Below are positions 33,998 through 42,695 of a DNA stretch of 64,000 nucleotides, in pieces. The notes under the pieces are model-generated. The model was not told the DNA's origin, searched no databases, and was given only the letters and a program-made list of their open reading frames with translations. Position 1 is the first letter of the stretch; each line of letters begins with the position of its first letter. The position numbers and the translations under genes were made by a program. The DNA comes from an uncultured Oscillospiraceae bacterium. Lineage in GTDB: Bacteria; Bacillota; Clostridia; Oscillospirales; Ruminococcaceae. Location of the stretch: positions 1-64,000 of the forward strand of contig CAJUSD010000011.1 in the NCBI GenBank assembly GCA_910589145.1. The letters run 5' to 3'.

Positions 33998-34194
33998 TGA
34001 AAGCAGCCGAAATCCGGGAGCTGTCATCCGCAGAGCTGGATCAAAAGCTTTCCGACCTGAAATCCGAGCTTTTCAACCTCCGTTTCCAGCACGCCATCAA
34101 CCAGCTGGAAAACCCAATGCGAATTAAAGCTGTGAAAAAAGACATCGCCCGCGTCAAAACCATTCTCAGGGCGAGAGAATCCAGCGTGCAGTAA
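33997..34194 (+). CDS. rpmC: 50S ribosomal protein L29
   Basis: The 65-residue helical-hairpin protein has LRFQHAINQLENPMRIK and the KKDIARVKTILRAR tail. It lies at the tunnel exit next to L23. Its ATG overlaps the L16 stop. Confidence 0.96.
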   Translation: MKAAEIRELSSAELDQKLSDLKSELFNLRFQHAINQLENPMRIKAVKKDIARVKTILRARESSVQ

Positions 34195-34217
34195 TCTAAT
34201 GAAGGAGGACGAAAGCT

Positions 34218-34475
34218 GTGAGCGAGAGAAATCTCAGAAAAACCAGGGTTGGCAAAGTCGTCAGCGATAAGATGGATAAAACCGTCGTGGTCGCCATCCA
34301 GGACAATGTCAGACACCCTTTATATAAGAAGATCATCAAGCGCACCGTGAAGTTCAAGGCCCACGACGAACAGAATGCCTGCGGCGTCGGGGATACTGTG
34401 ATGATCATGGAAACCCGCCCCCTCTCCAAAGATAAAAGATGGAGAGTCGTGGAGATTGTGGAAAAGGCTAAGTAA
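34218..34475 (+). CDS. rpsQ: 30S ribosomal protein S17
   Basis: S17 of 85 residues starts at GTG 34218 behind AAGGAGG and has LRKTRVGKVVSDKMDKTVVV and YKKIIKRTVKFKAHDE. It is a primary 16S binding protein with an OB fold. Confidence 0.96.
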   Translation: MSERNLRKTRVGKVVSDKMDKTVVVAIQDNVRHPLYKKIIKRTVKFKAHDEQNACGVGDTVMIMETRPLSKDKRWRVVEIVEKAK

Positions 34476-34507
34476 TTTGGCACTCATGCCGAAAGGAGGA
34501 ACGCTCT

Positions 34508-34876
34508 GTGATACAGATGCAGACCTATCTCAAGGTGGCTGACAACACCGGCGCCAAGGAGCTTATGTGCATCCGCGTGTTGGGCGGCACCCGCAGGAGA
34601 TATGCAAATATCGGCGACGTAGTGGTCGCTTCGGTTAAAAAAGCAGCACCCGGCGGCGTGGTCAAAAAAGGCGACGTAGTCAAGGCTGTCATCGTCCGTT
34701 CCCGCAGCGGCCTGCGCCGCGAGGACGGTTCCTATATCCGCTTCGACGAGAACGCGGCTGTTATTATCAGGGAAGACAAGAACCCGAGAGGTACCCGTAT
34801 CTTTGGGCCGGTAGCCAGGGAGCTGCGCGACAAAGATTACCTCAGAATATTAAGCCTCGCCCCAGAGGTGCTGTAA
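34508..34876 (+). CDS. rplN: 50S ribosomal protein L14
   Basis: The 122-residue protein begins MIQMQTYLKVADNTGAKE (GTG start) and ends with FGPVARELRDKDYLRILSLAPEVL, the standard L14. It forms intersubunit bridges. AAAGGAGG precedes it. Confidence 0.97.
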   Translation: MIQMQTYLKVADNTGAKELMCIRVLGGTRRRYANIGDVVVASVKKAAPGGVVKKGDVVKAVIVRSRSGLRREDGSYIRFDENAAVIIREDKNPRGTRIFGPVARELRDKDYLRILSLAPEVL

Positions 34877-34891
34877 TGGAGGTGCTTTGAA

Positions 34892-35215
34892 TTGAATACC
34901 CTGCATGTTAGGAAAGACGACACAGTCGTCATTCTGTCCGGCAAGGATAAAGGGAAAAAGGGCAAGGTCCTGGAGGTGTCCCCGTCCGAGAGAAAGGTCA
35001 TCGTCGAGGGCTGCAACATGGTGACGAAGCACGTCAAGCCCCGCCGTATGGGTGAGCCCGGCGGCATCGTCAAGGCCGAAGGCGCGCTTTATGCCTCCAA
35101 GGTTATGGCTGTCTGCCCCAAGTGCGGCAAGCCTACACGCTCCGCCCATAAATTCCTGGCCGACGGAACGAAAGTCAGAGTCTGCAAAAACGCCGGCTGC
35201 GGCGAAACGTTCTAA
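34892..35215 (+). CDS. rplX: 50S ribosomal protein L24
   Basis: L24 of 107 residues (TTG start behind TGGAGG) has a KOW motif, SGKDKGKKGKVLEV, and a C-terminal extension with a CPKCGKP and CKNAGC zinc ribbon-like pattern. It initiates 50S assembly. Confidence 0.95.
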   Translation: MNTLHVRKDDTVVILSGKDKGKKGKVLEVSPSERKVIVEGCNMVTKHVKPRRMGEPGGIVKAEGALYASKVMAVCPKCGKPTRSAHKFLADGTKVRVCKNAGCGETF

Positions 35216-35230
35216 GGAGGAGGAGAAAAC

Positions 35231-35770
35231 ATGGCTAGATTGAAGGACGCCTACATCGCCGATGTAGCCCCTGCCTTGATGAAGAAATTCACCTATAAAA
35301 GTGTCATGCAGATCCCCAAGCTGGAAAAGGTCGTCATTAACGTCGGCTGTGGCGAGGCTAAGGACAATTCCAAGGTCATTGACGCTATTGTCGCGGACCT
35401 TTCCAAGATCACCGGCCAACGCCCTGTGGTCTGCAAGGCAAAAAAATCCGTGGCCAACTTTAAAATCCGTGAAGGTATGCCTATTGGCGTAAAAGTTACC
35501 CTGCGGGCAGACCGGATGTATGAATTTGTTGACCGTTTCTTTAACGTGGCCCTTCCAAGGGTCCGCGATTTCCGGGGCATCAACCCCAACTCCTTTGACG
35601 GCCGCGGCAATTATAACTGCGGGCTGAAAGAGCAGTTGATCTTCCCTGAAATCGAGTACGATAAAATCGATCAGGTGAGGGGTATGGACATCACCTTTGT
35701 CACTACCGCCAAGACCGACGAGGAAGCCCGCGAGCTGCTCAGCCTGCTTGGGGCCCCATTTGCGAAGTAA
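35231..35770 (+). CDS. rplE: 50S ribosomal protein L5
   Basis: The 179-residue protein has the L5 signature VINVGCGEAKDNSK and the LPRVRDFRGINPNSFDGRGNY segment. It binds 5S rRNA and contacts P-site tRNA. AAGGAGGAGG precedes the ATG. Confidence 0.97.
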   Translation: MARLKDAYIADVAPALMKKFTYKSVMQIPKLEKVVINVGCGEAKDNSKVIDAIVADLSKITGQRPVVCKAKKSVANFKIREGMPIGVKVTLRADRMYEFVDRFFNVALPRVRDFRGINPNSFDGRGNYNCGLKEQLIFPEIEYDKIDQVRGMDITFVTTAKTDEEARELLSLLGAPFAK

Positions 35771-35783
35771 GGGAGGTTTCTTT

Positions 35784-35969
35784 GTGGCTAAAACGTCTAT
35801 GATTATAAAGCAGCAGCGGGAGCCTAAGTTTTCAACCCGCCGCTACAACCGCTGCAAAATCTGCGGCAGGCCGCACGCCTACCTCCGCAATTTCGGGGTA
35901 TGCCGCATCTGCTTCCGGGAACTGGCTTATAAGGGCCAAATCCCTGGAGTGAAGAAAGCAAGCTGGTAA
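35784..35969 (+). CDS. rpsN: 30S ribosomal protein S14, zinc-binding type
   Basis: The start is GTG 35784 behind GGGAGG, giving 61 residues; the open frame extends into rplE. Two CxxC pairs (CKIC, CRIC) mark the short zinc form of S14 (type Z, rpsN1/rpsZ). It lies in the 30S head. A zinc-free paralogue, if any, is outside the window. Confidence 0.95.
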   Translation: MAKTSMIIKQQREPKFSTRRYNRCKICGRPHAYLRNFGVCRICFRELAYKGQIPGVKKASW

Positions 35970-36060
35970 GCCGGCCCGCCGTCCCTCGGTATAACCCCCG
36001 AAAGGTCGTTTGAAACCATCGGGGACGCGGCACATTGTTGAGAACAAAGGAGGAGAACTC

Positions 36061-36459
36061 ATGCATATCACCGATACCGTCGCTGACATGCTGACGCGCA
36101 TCCGCAATGCGAATTCAGCAAAACATGACACGGTTGATATCCCCGCCTCCAATATGAAAAAGGCAATCGCCCAGATCCTTCTGGACGAGGGATATATTAA
36201 GAACTTTCAGGTTCTGGAAGACAGCAAGCAGGGCGTGATTCGCATTGCCCTTAAATACGGCCCCAACAAGTCCCAGGTTATCACCGGCCTTCGCCGGGTA
36301 TCCAAGCCCGGTCTTCGTATCTATTCCAGCTGCGAAGATATGCCCAGAGTGATGAAGGGCCTGGGAGTCGCCATCCTGTCCACCTCCAAGGGCGTTATGA
36401 CTGACCGTCAGGCGCGTAAAGAGAAGGTCGGCGGCGAAGTTCTGGCATTCGTCTGGTAA
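36061..36459 (+). CDS. rpsH: 30S ribosomal protein S8
   Basis: The start is ATG 36061 behind AAAGGAGGAG, giving 132 residues (MHITDTVADMLTRIRNAN). The C-terminus has GVAILSTSKGVMTDRQARK. S8 binds 16S helix 21 and in E. coli represses the spc operon. The longer frame from 36010 is non-conserved. Confidence 0.96.
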   Translation: MHITDTVADMLTRIRNANSAKHDTVDIPASNMKKAIAQILLDEGYIKNFQVLEDSKQGVIRIALKYGPNKSQVITGLRRVSKPGLRIYSSCEDMPRVMKGLGVAILSTSKGVMTDRQARKEKVGGEVLAFVW

Positions 36460-36474
36460 AGGAGGGAAAAGGAT

Positions 36475-37032
36475 ATGTCTCGTATAGGCAGGAAACCCAT
36501 TGAAATCCCCGCCGGCGTGGAAGTCGCCGTGGACGGACATACCGTCACCGCCAAGGGCCCCAAAGGAACCCTGACGGAATCTTTCCACCATGATATGGCC
36601 ATTTCGGTAGAGGCCGGACACGTAGTCGTTGCCCGTCCCACCGACAACCAGCAGCACCGCTCGCTCCATGGCTTGACCCGCACCCTGGTTTCCAATATGG
36701 TAACCGGCGTTTCCAAAGGTTTCCAGAAAGAACTGGAAATTAACGGCGTAGGCTATCGTGCTGCCAAGCAGGGAACCAACCTGGTGATGAACCTGGGGTA
36801 TTCCCATCAGGTCATTGTACCGGAAATTGAAGGCATTACCATTGAAGTGCCTGCACCTAACCGGATTATTGTCCATGGCGCTGATAAGCAGAGAGTGGGC
36901 CAGTTTGCCGCTGAAATCCGCGAAAAACGCCCCCCGGAACCCTATAAGGGCAAGGGCATCAAGTATATTGACGAAGTAATCATCCGCAAGGAAGGCAAGG
37001 CCGCAAAGGGCGGCAAGGGCGGCAAGAAGTAA
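36475..37032 (+). CDS. rplF: 50S ribosomal protein L6
   Basis: L6 of 185 residues begins MSRIGRKPIEIPAGVEV and ends with PPEPYKGKGIKYIDEVIIRKEGK, here followed by a Gly/Lys-rich tail. It lies near the GTPase centre and sarcin-ricin loop. Confidence 0.97.
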   Translation: MSRIGRKPIEIPAGVEVAVDGHTVTAKGPKGTLTESFHHDMAISVEAGHVVVARPTDNQQHRSLHGLTRTLVSNMVTGVSKGFQKELEINGVGYRAAKQGTNLVMNLGYSHQVIVPEIEGITIEVPAPNRIIVHGADKQRVGQFAAEIREKRPPEPYKGKGIKYIDEVIIRKEGKAAKGGKGGKK

Positions 37033-37053
37033 AGTAAGGAGTGAATCAATACC

Positions 37054-37413
37054 ATGGTGAAAAAGCCAGACAGCAATAAAGCAAGGCTGAAGCGGCACGC
37101 CAGGGTCCGCGCTAAAATCAGCGGAACCGCCGAGTGCCCCCGCCTGAACGTATTCCGCTCCGCCAAGCACATCTACGCCCAGCTGATCGACGACGTGAAC
37201 GGCGTGACCCTTGCCAGCGCGTCCACGATGGATAAGGGCTTTGAGGGCTTTGGCGGCAACTGCGACGCGGCAAAAACCGTCGGGATGAACTTGGCCAAAA
37301 AAGCTGCTGAAAAAGGCATTTCTGAAGCTGTGTTTGACCGCGGCGGCTATGTCTATCATGGCCGGGTCAAGGCTTTGGCGGAAGGCGCCCGCGAAAACGG
37401 GCTGAAATTCTAA
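37054..37413 (+). CDS. rplR: 50S ribosomal protein L18
   Basis: The 119-residue protein has KARLKRHARVRAKISGTAEC and RLNVFRSAKHIYAQLIDD, the L18 pattern, and ends with AREGARENGLKF-like sequence. It binds 5S rRNA with L5. Confidence 0.96.
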   Translation: MVKKPDSNKARLKRHARVRAKISGTAECPRLNVFRSAKHIYAQLIDDVNGVTLASASTMDKGFEGFGGNCDAAKTVGMNLAKKAAEKGISEAVFDRGGYVYHGRVKALAEGARENGLKF

Positions 37414-37430
37414 GAAGGAGGGAGACACTT

Positions 37431-37940
37431 TTGGCCAGAATAGACGCGAATTCCCCTGAGCTCCGGGACAGCCTGAGTGAAAGGGTAGTTGCTATCAACC
37501 GCGTTTCCAAAACTGTAAAGGGTGGACGTATCTTTAAGTTCGCCGCCCTCGTAGTAGTCGGCAACGGCAACGGCATTGTCGGTTACGGTCTTGGAAAGGC
37601 TTCTGAAGTTCCCGATGCAATCCGTAAGGGCATCGAGGACGCTAAAAAGAATCTCAGACAAATCGCTTTGAAGGATACCACCATTCCCCACGAAGCAGTT
37701 GGCATTTATGGAGCAGGCAAGGTTAAGCTGATGCCCGCCCCTGAAGGTACCGGCGTTTTGGCCGGCGGCCCGGTTCGTGCTGTGCTGGAAGTCGCAGGCA
37801 TCCGCGACATCCGTGCAAAGTGCATCCGTTCCAACAACCCCTGCAACGTGGTAAGCGCCACCATCGCCGGACTGACTTCCCTGCGCAATGTGGAGGATGT
37901 CGCTGCGATCCGCGGCAAATCGGTCAAGGATATTAGATAG
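37431..37940 (+). CDS. rpsE: 30S ribosomal protein S5
   Basis: S5 of 169 residues (TTG start behind GAAGGAGGG) has ERVVAINRVSKTVKGGRIFK and GNGNGIVGYGLGKASEVP. It acts in decoding fidelity and mRNA entry. rpmD follows after 11 bp. Confidence 0.97.
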   Translation: MARIDANSPELRDSLSERVVAINRVSKTVKGGRIFKFAALVVVGNGNGIVGYGLGKASEVPDAIRKGIEDAKKNLRQIALKDTTIPHEAVGIYGAGKVKLMPAPEGTGVLAGGPVRAVLEVAGIRDIRAKCIRSNNPCNVVSATIAGLTSLRNVEDVAAIRGKSVKDIR

Positions 37941-37951
37941 GAGGATGCGGC

Positions 37952-38131
37952 ATGGCTTTAAAAATTAAATTAGTCAAAAGTCTGGCAGGCCGCCACGACA
38001 AGCATATCGCTACCGCCTATTCCCTGGGCCTGCACAAGATCGGAGACGAAACCACCCAGCCTAATAACGAGGCTACTCAGGGGAAGGTCAAGGCCATCTC
38101 CTATCTGGTGGAAGTGACAGAGGAAGCATAA
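37952..38131 (+). CDS. rpmD: 50S ribosomal protein L30
   Basis: This short gene encodes 59 residues beginning MALKIKLVKSLAGRHDKHI, with SLGLHKIGDET in the middle and a C-terminal VKAISYLVEVTEE strand. It starts at ATG 37952, 7 bp after AGGAGG, between rpsE and rplO, its normal operon place. L30 is a small ferredoxin-like 50S protein. Confidence 0.94.
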   Translation: MALKIKLVKSLAGRHDKHIATAYSLGLHKIGDETTQPNNEATQGKVKAISYLVEVTEEA

Positions 38132-38234
38132 GCTCTGCCTTTGTCTCCCCAGACCGGGATTCCCGCCAGACAGGCGGAATCCGGTTTTGTAAATGAAAGC
38201 AAGGAGCTATCCCATACAAGGAGGCGCGAATCAT

Positions 38235-38675
38235 ATGAAACTCAATGAACTCAGCCCAGCCCCCGGTTCCAACCACAAGGCGTTCCGTGTGGGCAGGGGT
38301 CACGGCTCCGGCAGCGGAAAAACCGCTGGTAAGGGCCATAAGGGTCAAAATGCCCGTTCCGGCGGCGGTGTACGTCCCGGCTTTGAGGGTGGCCAGATGC
38401 CCCTTCAGAGACGTATCCCCAAGAGGGGCTTTAACAATATTTTCGCAACCCATTACGCGGCGGTGAACGTTTCCGCCCTGAATGCCTTTGAGGATGGTGC
38501 TGTTGTCAACGCCCAGGCGCTGGTAGAAGCCGGTATCCTGAAAAAGACCCTGGACGGCGTAAAAATTCTTGGCAACGGTGAACTCAGCAAAAAGCTGACC
38601 GTCGAAGCAGCGGCTTTTTCCGCGTCCGCGAAAGAGAAAATCGAAAAGGCGGGCGGGAAAGCTGAGGTGAAGTAG
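38235..38675 (+). CDS. rplO: 50S ribosomal protein L15
   Basis: The start is ATG 38235 behind AAGGAGG, giving 146 residues (MKLNELSPAPGSNHKAFRV). The glycine-rich GSGKTAGKGHKGQNARSGGG region is typical; it is a 50S assembly protein. secY begins 2 bp after its stop, suggesting coupling. Confidence 0.96.
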   Translation: MKLNELSPAPGSNHKAFRVGRGHGSGSGKTAGKGHKGQNARSGGGVRPGFEGGQMPLQRRIPKRGFNNIFATHYAAVNVSALNAFEDGAVVNAQALVEAGILKKTLDGVKILGNGELSKKLTVEAAAFSASAKEKIEKAGGKAEVK

Positions 38676-38677
38676 GG

Positions 38678-39973
38678 ATGATCGAGACTCTTAAAAATGC
38701 GTGGAAGATCGCGGATTTAAGAAAGAAACTCCTTTACACCCTGCTGATCATCTTCATTTTCCGCATTGGCTCTGCAATTCCCCTTCCTTATCTGGACCCT
38801 GCAGCGCTTCAAAACATGATTAACGCCAATGGAAGTCTGTTTGGATATTTGAACATCCTCTCCGGCGGTTCTTTTGGTCAGGCGACTTTGTTCGCTCTGT
38901 CCATTTCCCCCTACATTACGTCCAGCATCGTCATTCAGCTCCTTGCCGTCGCCATCCCCTATCTGGAACGTCTTTCCAAAGAAGGCGAGGACGGCAGGAA
39001 GAAACTGAATAAGATCACCAGGTATACAACCATCGGTCTGGCTCTGTTCCAGTCGATAGCCTACTACTTTATGTTCCGCAATATGTATGCGGTTTCCTAT
39101 CGGGACGGTTTCCAGGGCGTATTTGCTGCACTGGTAATTATCCTGGCGCTGACCGCAGGAGCATGTATTGTAGTTTGGCTGGGCGAATGTATCAATGACA
39201 AAGGAATCGGCAACGGAATTTCTATTCTGCTGTTTGCGGGCATTGTTTCCCGCGGGCCCTCTGTGGCGGTGCGTATGTTTACCTACCTCCAATGGGGTTT
39301 TGAGGGAGACACTAAGTTTATTTTCTTTGTCCCGCTGATTCTCCTTATCTTTTTGGCGCTGATTGCTTTTATTATAGTGATGACCAACGCCGAGCGGCGC
39401 ATTCCCGTCCAATATGCTAAACGTATGGTAGGACGGAAAATGTACGGGGGCCAGAGTACTCATATTCCGATTAAGGTCAATATGTCTGGTGTTATGCCTA
39501 TCATTTTTGCCAGCTCCCTGCTGGCTATCCCTGGAACCATTAAGGGTTTTGTGGATCCTAACGCAGAACGGTGGGTAGGCAAGTTCCTTGGACTGTTTGA
39601 CTACAATCAGTGGCTGTACGCCCTACTGTATTTCCTGCTTATTATCGCCTTTAACTACTTTTATGTGGCGATACAGTATAATCCCCTGGAAATCTCCAAC
39701 AATCTGCGCAAAAATAATGGAACTGTTCCGGGTTATCGTCCCGGCAAGCCAACCACCGATTTTATTACTAAGGTAATTTCCAAGGTTACACTGCTGGGTG
39801 CGTTTTTCCTGGCTGTCATCGCTATACTACCGATTGCGGTGGGTGCGGTTACTCAGATGAACATCGCCTTGGGCGGTACAACTGTTATCATCGTAGTAGG
39901 CGTGGCAATGGATACTGCCCGTCAGCTTGAATCACAGATGATGATGCGCCATTATAAAGGTTTCCTGGAATAA
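38678..39973 (+). CDS. secY: Protein translocase subunit SecY
   Basis: The 431-residue membrane protein has the ten-helix SecY plan and the hallmarks RIGSAIPLPYLDP, FALSISPYITSSIVIQLL, GIGNGISILLFAGI and NAERRIPVQYAKR. It forms the Sec channel with SecE and SecG, encoded elsewhere. Its position between rplO and adk is conserved in bacteria. Confidence 0.97.
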   Translation: MIETLKNAWKIADLRKKLLYTLLIIFIFRIGSAIPLPYLDPAALQNMINANGSLFGYLNILSGGSFGQATLFALSISPYITSSIVIQLLAVAIPYLERLSKEGEDGRKKLNKITRYTTIGLALFQSIAYYFMFRNMYAVSYRDGFQGVFAALVIILALTAGACIVVWLGECINDKGIGNGISILLFAGIVSRGPSVAVRMFTYLQWGFEGDTKFIFFVPLILLIFLALIAFIIVMTNAERRIPVQYAKRMVGRKMYGGQSTHIPIKVNMSGVMPIIFASSLLAIPGTIKGFVDPNAERWVGKFLGLFDYNQWLYALLYFLLIIAFNYFYVAIQYNPLEISNNLRKNNGTVPGYRPGKPTTDFITKVISKVTLLGAFFLAVIAILPIAVGAVTQMNIALGGTTVIIVVGVAMDTARQLESQMMMRHYKGFLE

Positions 39974-40046
39974 TTTAAAAGCAATGACCCTGCAACCTAA
40001 ACATCCGCACGCAAGACAATACGTTGGAAAGGAAGGAGCATACCCT

Positions 40047-40679
40047 ATGAAAATCATCCTTCTGGGAGCGCCGGGCGCCGGAAAAGGCACCCAGGCAGAG
40101 GTTATCAGCAGACATTTAAACGTCCCAGCCATCAGTACTGGCAATTGTCTGCGGGAAGCGGTTCGAGCCGGTTCCCCCCTGGGCTTAAAGGCTAAAGACG
40201 ACATGGACAACGGCAGATTGGTGCCGGATGATGTGGTGATCGGTGTAGTGAAAGACCGTATTGCTATGGACGACTGCAAAAATGGGTATATTCTGGACGG
40301 CTTCCCCCGCACTGTGGCCCAGGCGGAAGCATTGGAGGCCATGGGAGTAGAAATTGACCGGGTCGTTGACCTGGAAGTCCCGGACGAAACCATCAAACGC
40401 CGCCTTTCCGGTCGGAGAGTCTGCGAAGGCTGTGGGGCTTCTTACCATTTGGACTACAAGCCCTCAAAACAGGAAGGAATTTGCGATTCCTGCGGCAAAG
40501 CACTTATTATCCGCAAGGATGATGAGCCTGCCACTGTTCAGGATCGTTTGGACGTTTACCATCGGCAAACCGAGCCGGTAAAGGCGTTTTATTCTGCCAA
40601 GGGCAAGTTGTTCCAAGTGGAGGGCCAGGAAAAAGTGGAAGATACTTCCGCACTGGTTCTGAAAGCTCTGGAGGCGTGA
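40047..40679 (+). CDS. adk: Adenylate kinase
   Basis: The start is ATG 40047 behind AAGGAGC, giving 210 residues. The P-loop GAPGAGKGT is at 7-15 and DGFPRTVAQAEAL follows. The LID carries a four-cysteine zinc site (CEGCG and CDSCG), as in Gram-positive long adenylate kinases. It equilibrates ATP, ADP and AMP. The frame upstream to 39984 is not conserved. Confidence 0.96.
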   Translation: MKIILLGAPGAGKGTQAEVISRHLNVPAISTGNCLREAVRAGSPLGLKAKDDMDNGRLVPDDVVIGVVKDRIAMDDCKNGYILDGFPRTVAQAEALEAMGVEIDRVVDLEVPDETIKRRLSGRRVCEGCGASYHLDYKPSKQEGICDSCGKALIIRKDDEPATVQDRLDVYHRQTEPVKAFYSAKGKLFQVEGQEKVEDTSALVLKALEA

Positions 40680-40693
40680 GGAATGACGATATC

Positions 40694-41497
40694 ATGATTA
40701 CTCTGAAAACGCGCAAGGAACTGCTGGCTATGCGGGAGGCAGGGAGGATTTCTGCCCAGGCTCTGCTGGAGGCCGGGAAACATATCCGCCCTGGTATGAC
40801 TACAAAAGAGCTGGATCGCATTCTGTATCAATTTATCCGCTCCAAAGGCGCTGTCCCTTCCTTTCTAGGGTACGGCGGTTTTCCTGGAACTGCCTGCATC
40901 TCCATCAACAACGAAGTTATCCACGGTATTCCCGGTTCCCGGAAAATCCGGGAAGGGGATATTGTAAGCGTGGATGTGGGGGCTCTTTATAATGGGTTCC
41001 ATGGTGACAACGCTTATACCTTTGCGGTGGGGAAGATTTCCCCGGAAGCTCAAAAGCTTTTGGATGTGACGCGTGAGAGCCTGAAACGGGGCATTGCGGC
41101 AGCGCAGCCAGGAGCGCGTCTGGGGGATATCGGTTACGCTGTACAAAGTTACGTGGAGGCAAACGGTTTCGCCGTGGTGCGTAAGTATGTGGGGCATGGT
41201 GTGGGCCGGGATATGCACGAGGCTCCAGAAGTTCCTAATTTTGGGAAGGCGGGCCGGGGTGTTCGGCTGGCTCCAGGTATGACCATCGCCATAGAGCCGA
41301 TGATTAATGTTAAGGGCGCTGATGTGCGGGTTCTGGGAGATAAGTGGACAGTAGTGACTTCCAGCGGTAGTTTGTCTGCCCATTTTGAAAACACTATCGC
41401 CATTACCGAACGCGGTCCGGTGATCTTAACTGATCCCAGCGAGGCCGAGGAAATTCAACCTGTTCCACCTCTCCAGAAACAAGAGGAAAGGATATGA
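40694..41497 (+). CDS. map: Methionine aminopeptidase, type I
   Basis: I prefer ATG 40694 (267 residues, MITLKTRKELLAMREAG); the GTG at 40676, overlapping the adk stop, is an alternative. Metal ligands lie in VDVGALYNGFHGDNAYTF, GHGVGRDMHEAP and the C-terminal HFENTIAITERGP. It removes initiator methionine from nascent proteins. The next gene overlaps it by 4 bp. Confidence 0.95.
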   Translation: MITLKTRKELLAMREAGRISAQALLEAGKHIRPGMTTKELDRILYQFIRSKGAVPSFLGYGGFPGTACISINNEVIHGIPGSRKIREGDIVSVDVGALYNGFHGDNAYTFAVGKISPEAQKLLDVTRESLKRGIAAAQPGARLGDIGYAVQSYVEANGFAVVRKYVGHGVGRDMHEAPEVPNFGKAGRGVRLAPGMTIAIEPMINVKGADVRVLGDKWTVVTSSGSLSAHFENTIAITERGPVILTDPSEAEEIQPVPPLQKQEERI

Positions 41498-41814
41498 GCA
41501 TGAGACGGCTGCAAGCCCAGCCTGAGTTGCATCCGGGGCAGGCAGTTCTGTCCTTGGCTGGAAGGGACGCAGGAAAACTTATGGTTGTGCTGGAAGCGGC
41601 AGAGGGATTCGCCCTGGTGGCGGATGGCAAAAGGCGCAGGCTGGCTGCTCCCAAACGCAAACGGATCAAACATCTGCGGCCTATTGGCCCAATCCTGGAA
41701 CCAGCAGCGGTTACCACTGACCGCCAACTGCGGAAAGCCCTTTTCGCTTTGACGGAAAAGCACTGGGAAACAGATCAGCAGCAAGCTGCGGCAGACAGCA
41801 GCCGACGTGTATAG
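41494..41814 (+). CDS. KOW-domain RNA-binding protein, L14e-like
   Basis: The 106-residue basic protein starts with ATGA overlap to map. Residues 14-50 form a KOW motif (HPGQAVLSLAGRDAGKLMVV), followed by a lysine/arginine-rich patch RRRLAAPKRKRIKHLR. Similar small proteins are found at this exact site in clostridia, often annotated as L14e-like; their function is not established. The position argues for a translation-related role. Confidence 0.82.
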   Translation: MSMRRLQAQPELHPGQAVLSLAGRDAGKLMVVLEAAEGFALVADGKRRRLAAPKRKRIKHLRPIGPILEPAAVTTDRQLRKALFALTEKHWETDQQQAAADSSRRV

Positions 41815-41827
41815 AGGAGGTATTTGC

Positions 41828-42046
41828 TTGGCGAAAGACGACGTGATTGAGATAGAGGGTACCGTTTTGGAAGCCCTTCCCAACGCCACCTTTACAGTGG
41901 AGCTGCCCAACGGGCATAAGATACTGGCTCATATTTCCGGCAAGCTGAGGATGAATTTCATCCGCATCCTGCCTGGCGACAAGGTGACGGTGGAAATGTC
42001 CCCCTACGACTTAACAAAAGGACGCATTACCTGGCGTTCCAAATAA
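41828..42046 (+). CDS. infA: Translation initiation factor IF-1
   Basis: The start is TTG 41828 behind GAGGAGG, giving 72 residues beginning MAKDDVIEIEGTVLEALPN. The S1/OB fold covers the protein (GHKILAHISGKLRMNFIRIL). IF-1 blocks the A-site during initiation. Confidence 0.96.
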   Translation: MAKDDVIEIEGTVLEALPNATFTVELPNGHKILAHISGKLRMNFIRILPGDKVTVEMSPYDLTKGRITWRSK

Positions 42047-42159
42047 ACGCCGGGAAACCCGGCAGCCCATTAAACCAAAGCAACTCAAACAAATCCGCAT
42101 CAAACCAATACGATGTGCGAAGAACGACGGTGTAAAGCCGCCTAAGGAGGTAATTTCAA

Positions 42160-42273
42160 ATGAAAGTAAGACCTTCCGTAAAGCCCATCTGCGAAAAATG
42201 CAAGATCATCCGGCGCAAAGGGCGCGTTATGGTAATCTGTACGAACCCGAAGCACAAACAGCGCCAAGGCTGA
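42160..42273 (+). CDS. rpmJ: 50S ribosomal protein L36
   Basis: This 37-residue gene starts at ATG 42160 behind AAGGAGG. MKVRPSVKPICEKCK and VICTNPKHKQRQG give the zinc ligands C-x2-C, C and H of the zinc-binding L36 form. It lies in its normal place between infA and rpsM. Confidence 0.95.
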   Translation: MKVRPSVKPICEKCKIIRRKGRVMVICTNPKHKQRQG

Positions 42274-42306
42274 TGGACGATTGATAAATGGAGGTGCAAA
42301 AGAAGT

Positions 42307-42675
42307 ATGGCTCGTATAGCTGGTGTTGATCTGCCCAGAGAAAAACGGGTAGAGATTGGCTTGACCTATATTTTCGGCGTAGGGCGCAAGACAGCCAACG
42401 ACATCCTCGCTGTGACTGGGATTAACCCAGACACCCGTGTCAAGGATTTGACCGAAGAGGAAGCTGCCAAACTGCGCGAACACATTGAGAAACACCTGAT
42501 TGTGGAAGGCGATCTCCGCCGTGAGACAGCCCTGAATATTAAGCGTTTGGTAGAAATTCAATGCTACCGGGGCGTTCGTCACAGAAAGGGTCTGCCAGTA
42601 CGCGGACAGCGTACTAAGACAAATGCCCGTACCCGCAAAGGTCCCAAGAAGACCATTGCCAACAAGAAGAAATAA
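42307..42675 (+). CDS. rpsM: 30S ribosomal protein S13
   Basis: S13 of 122 residues has MARIAGVDLPREKRVEIGLT, the GVGRKTANDIL helix-hairpin-helix, and the basic tail GQRTKTNARTRKGPKK. It contacts P-site tRNA and S19 in the 30S head. Confidence 0.97.
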   Translation: MARIAGVDLPREKRVEIGLTYIFGVGRKTANDILAVTGINPDTRVKDLTEEEAAKLREHIEKHLIVEGDLRRETALNIKRLVEIQCYRGVRHRKGLPVRGQRTKTNARTRKGPKKTIANKKK

Positions 42676-42695
42676 GGTAAGGAGGGAACAGAAGA

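Noticed and set aside
36115..37428. 437-codon open frame on the minus strand across rpsH, rplF and rplR
   Set aside because: It is antisense to three certain ribosomal protein genes and arises from their codon bias. It has no ribosome binding site or recognisable domain.
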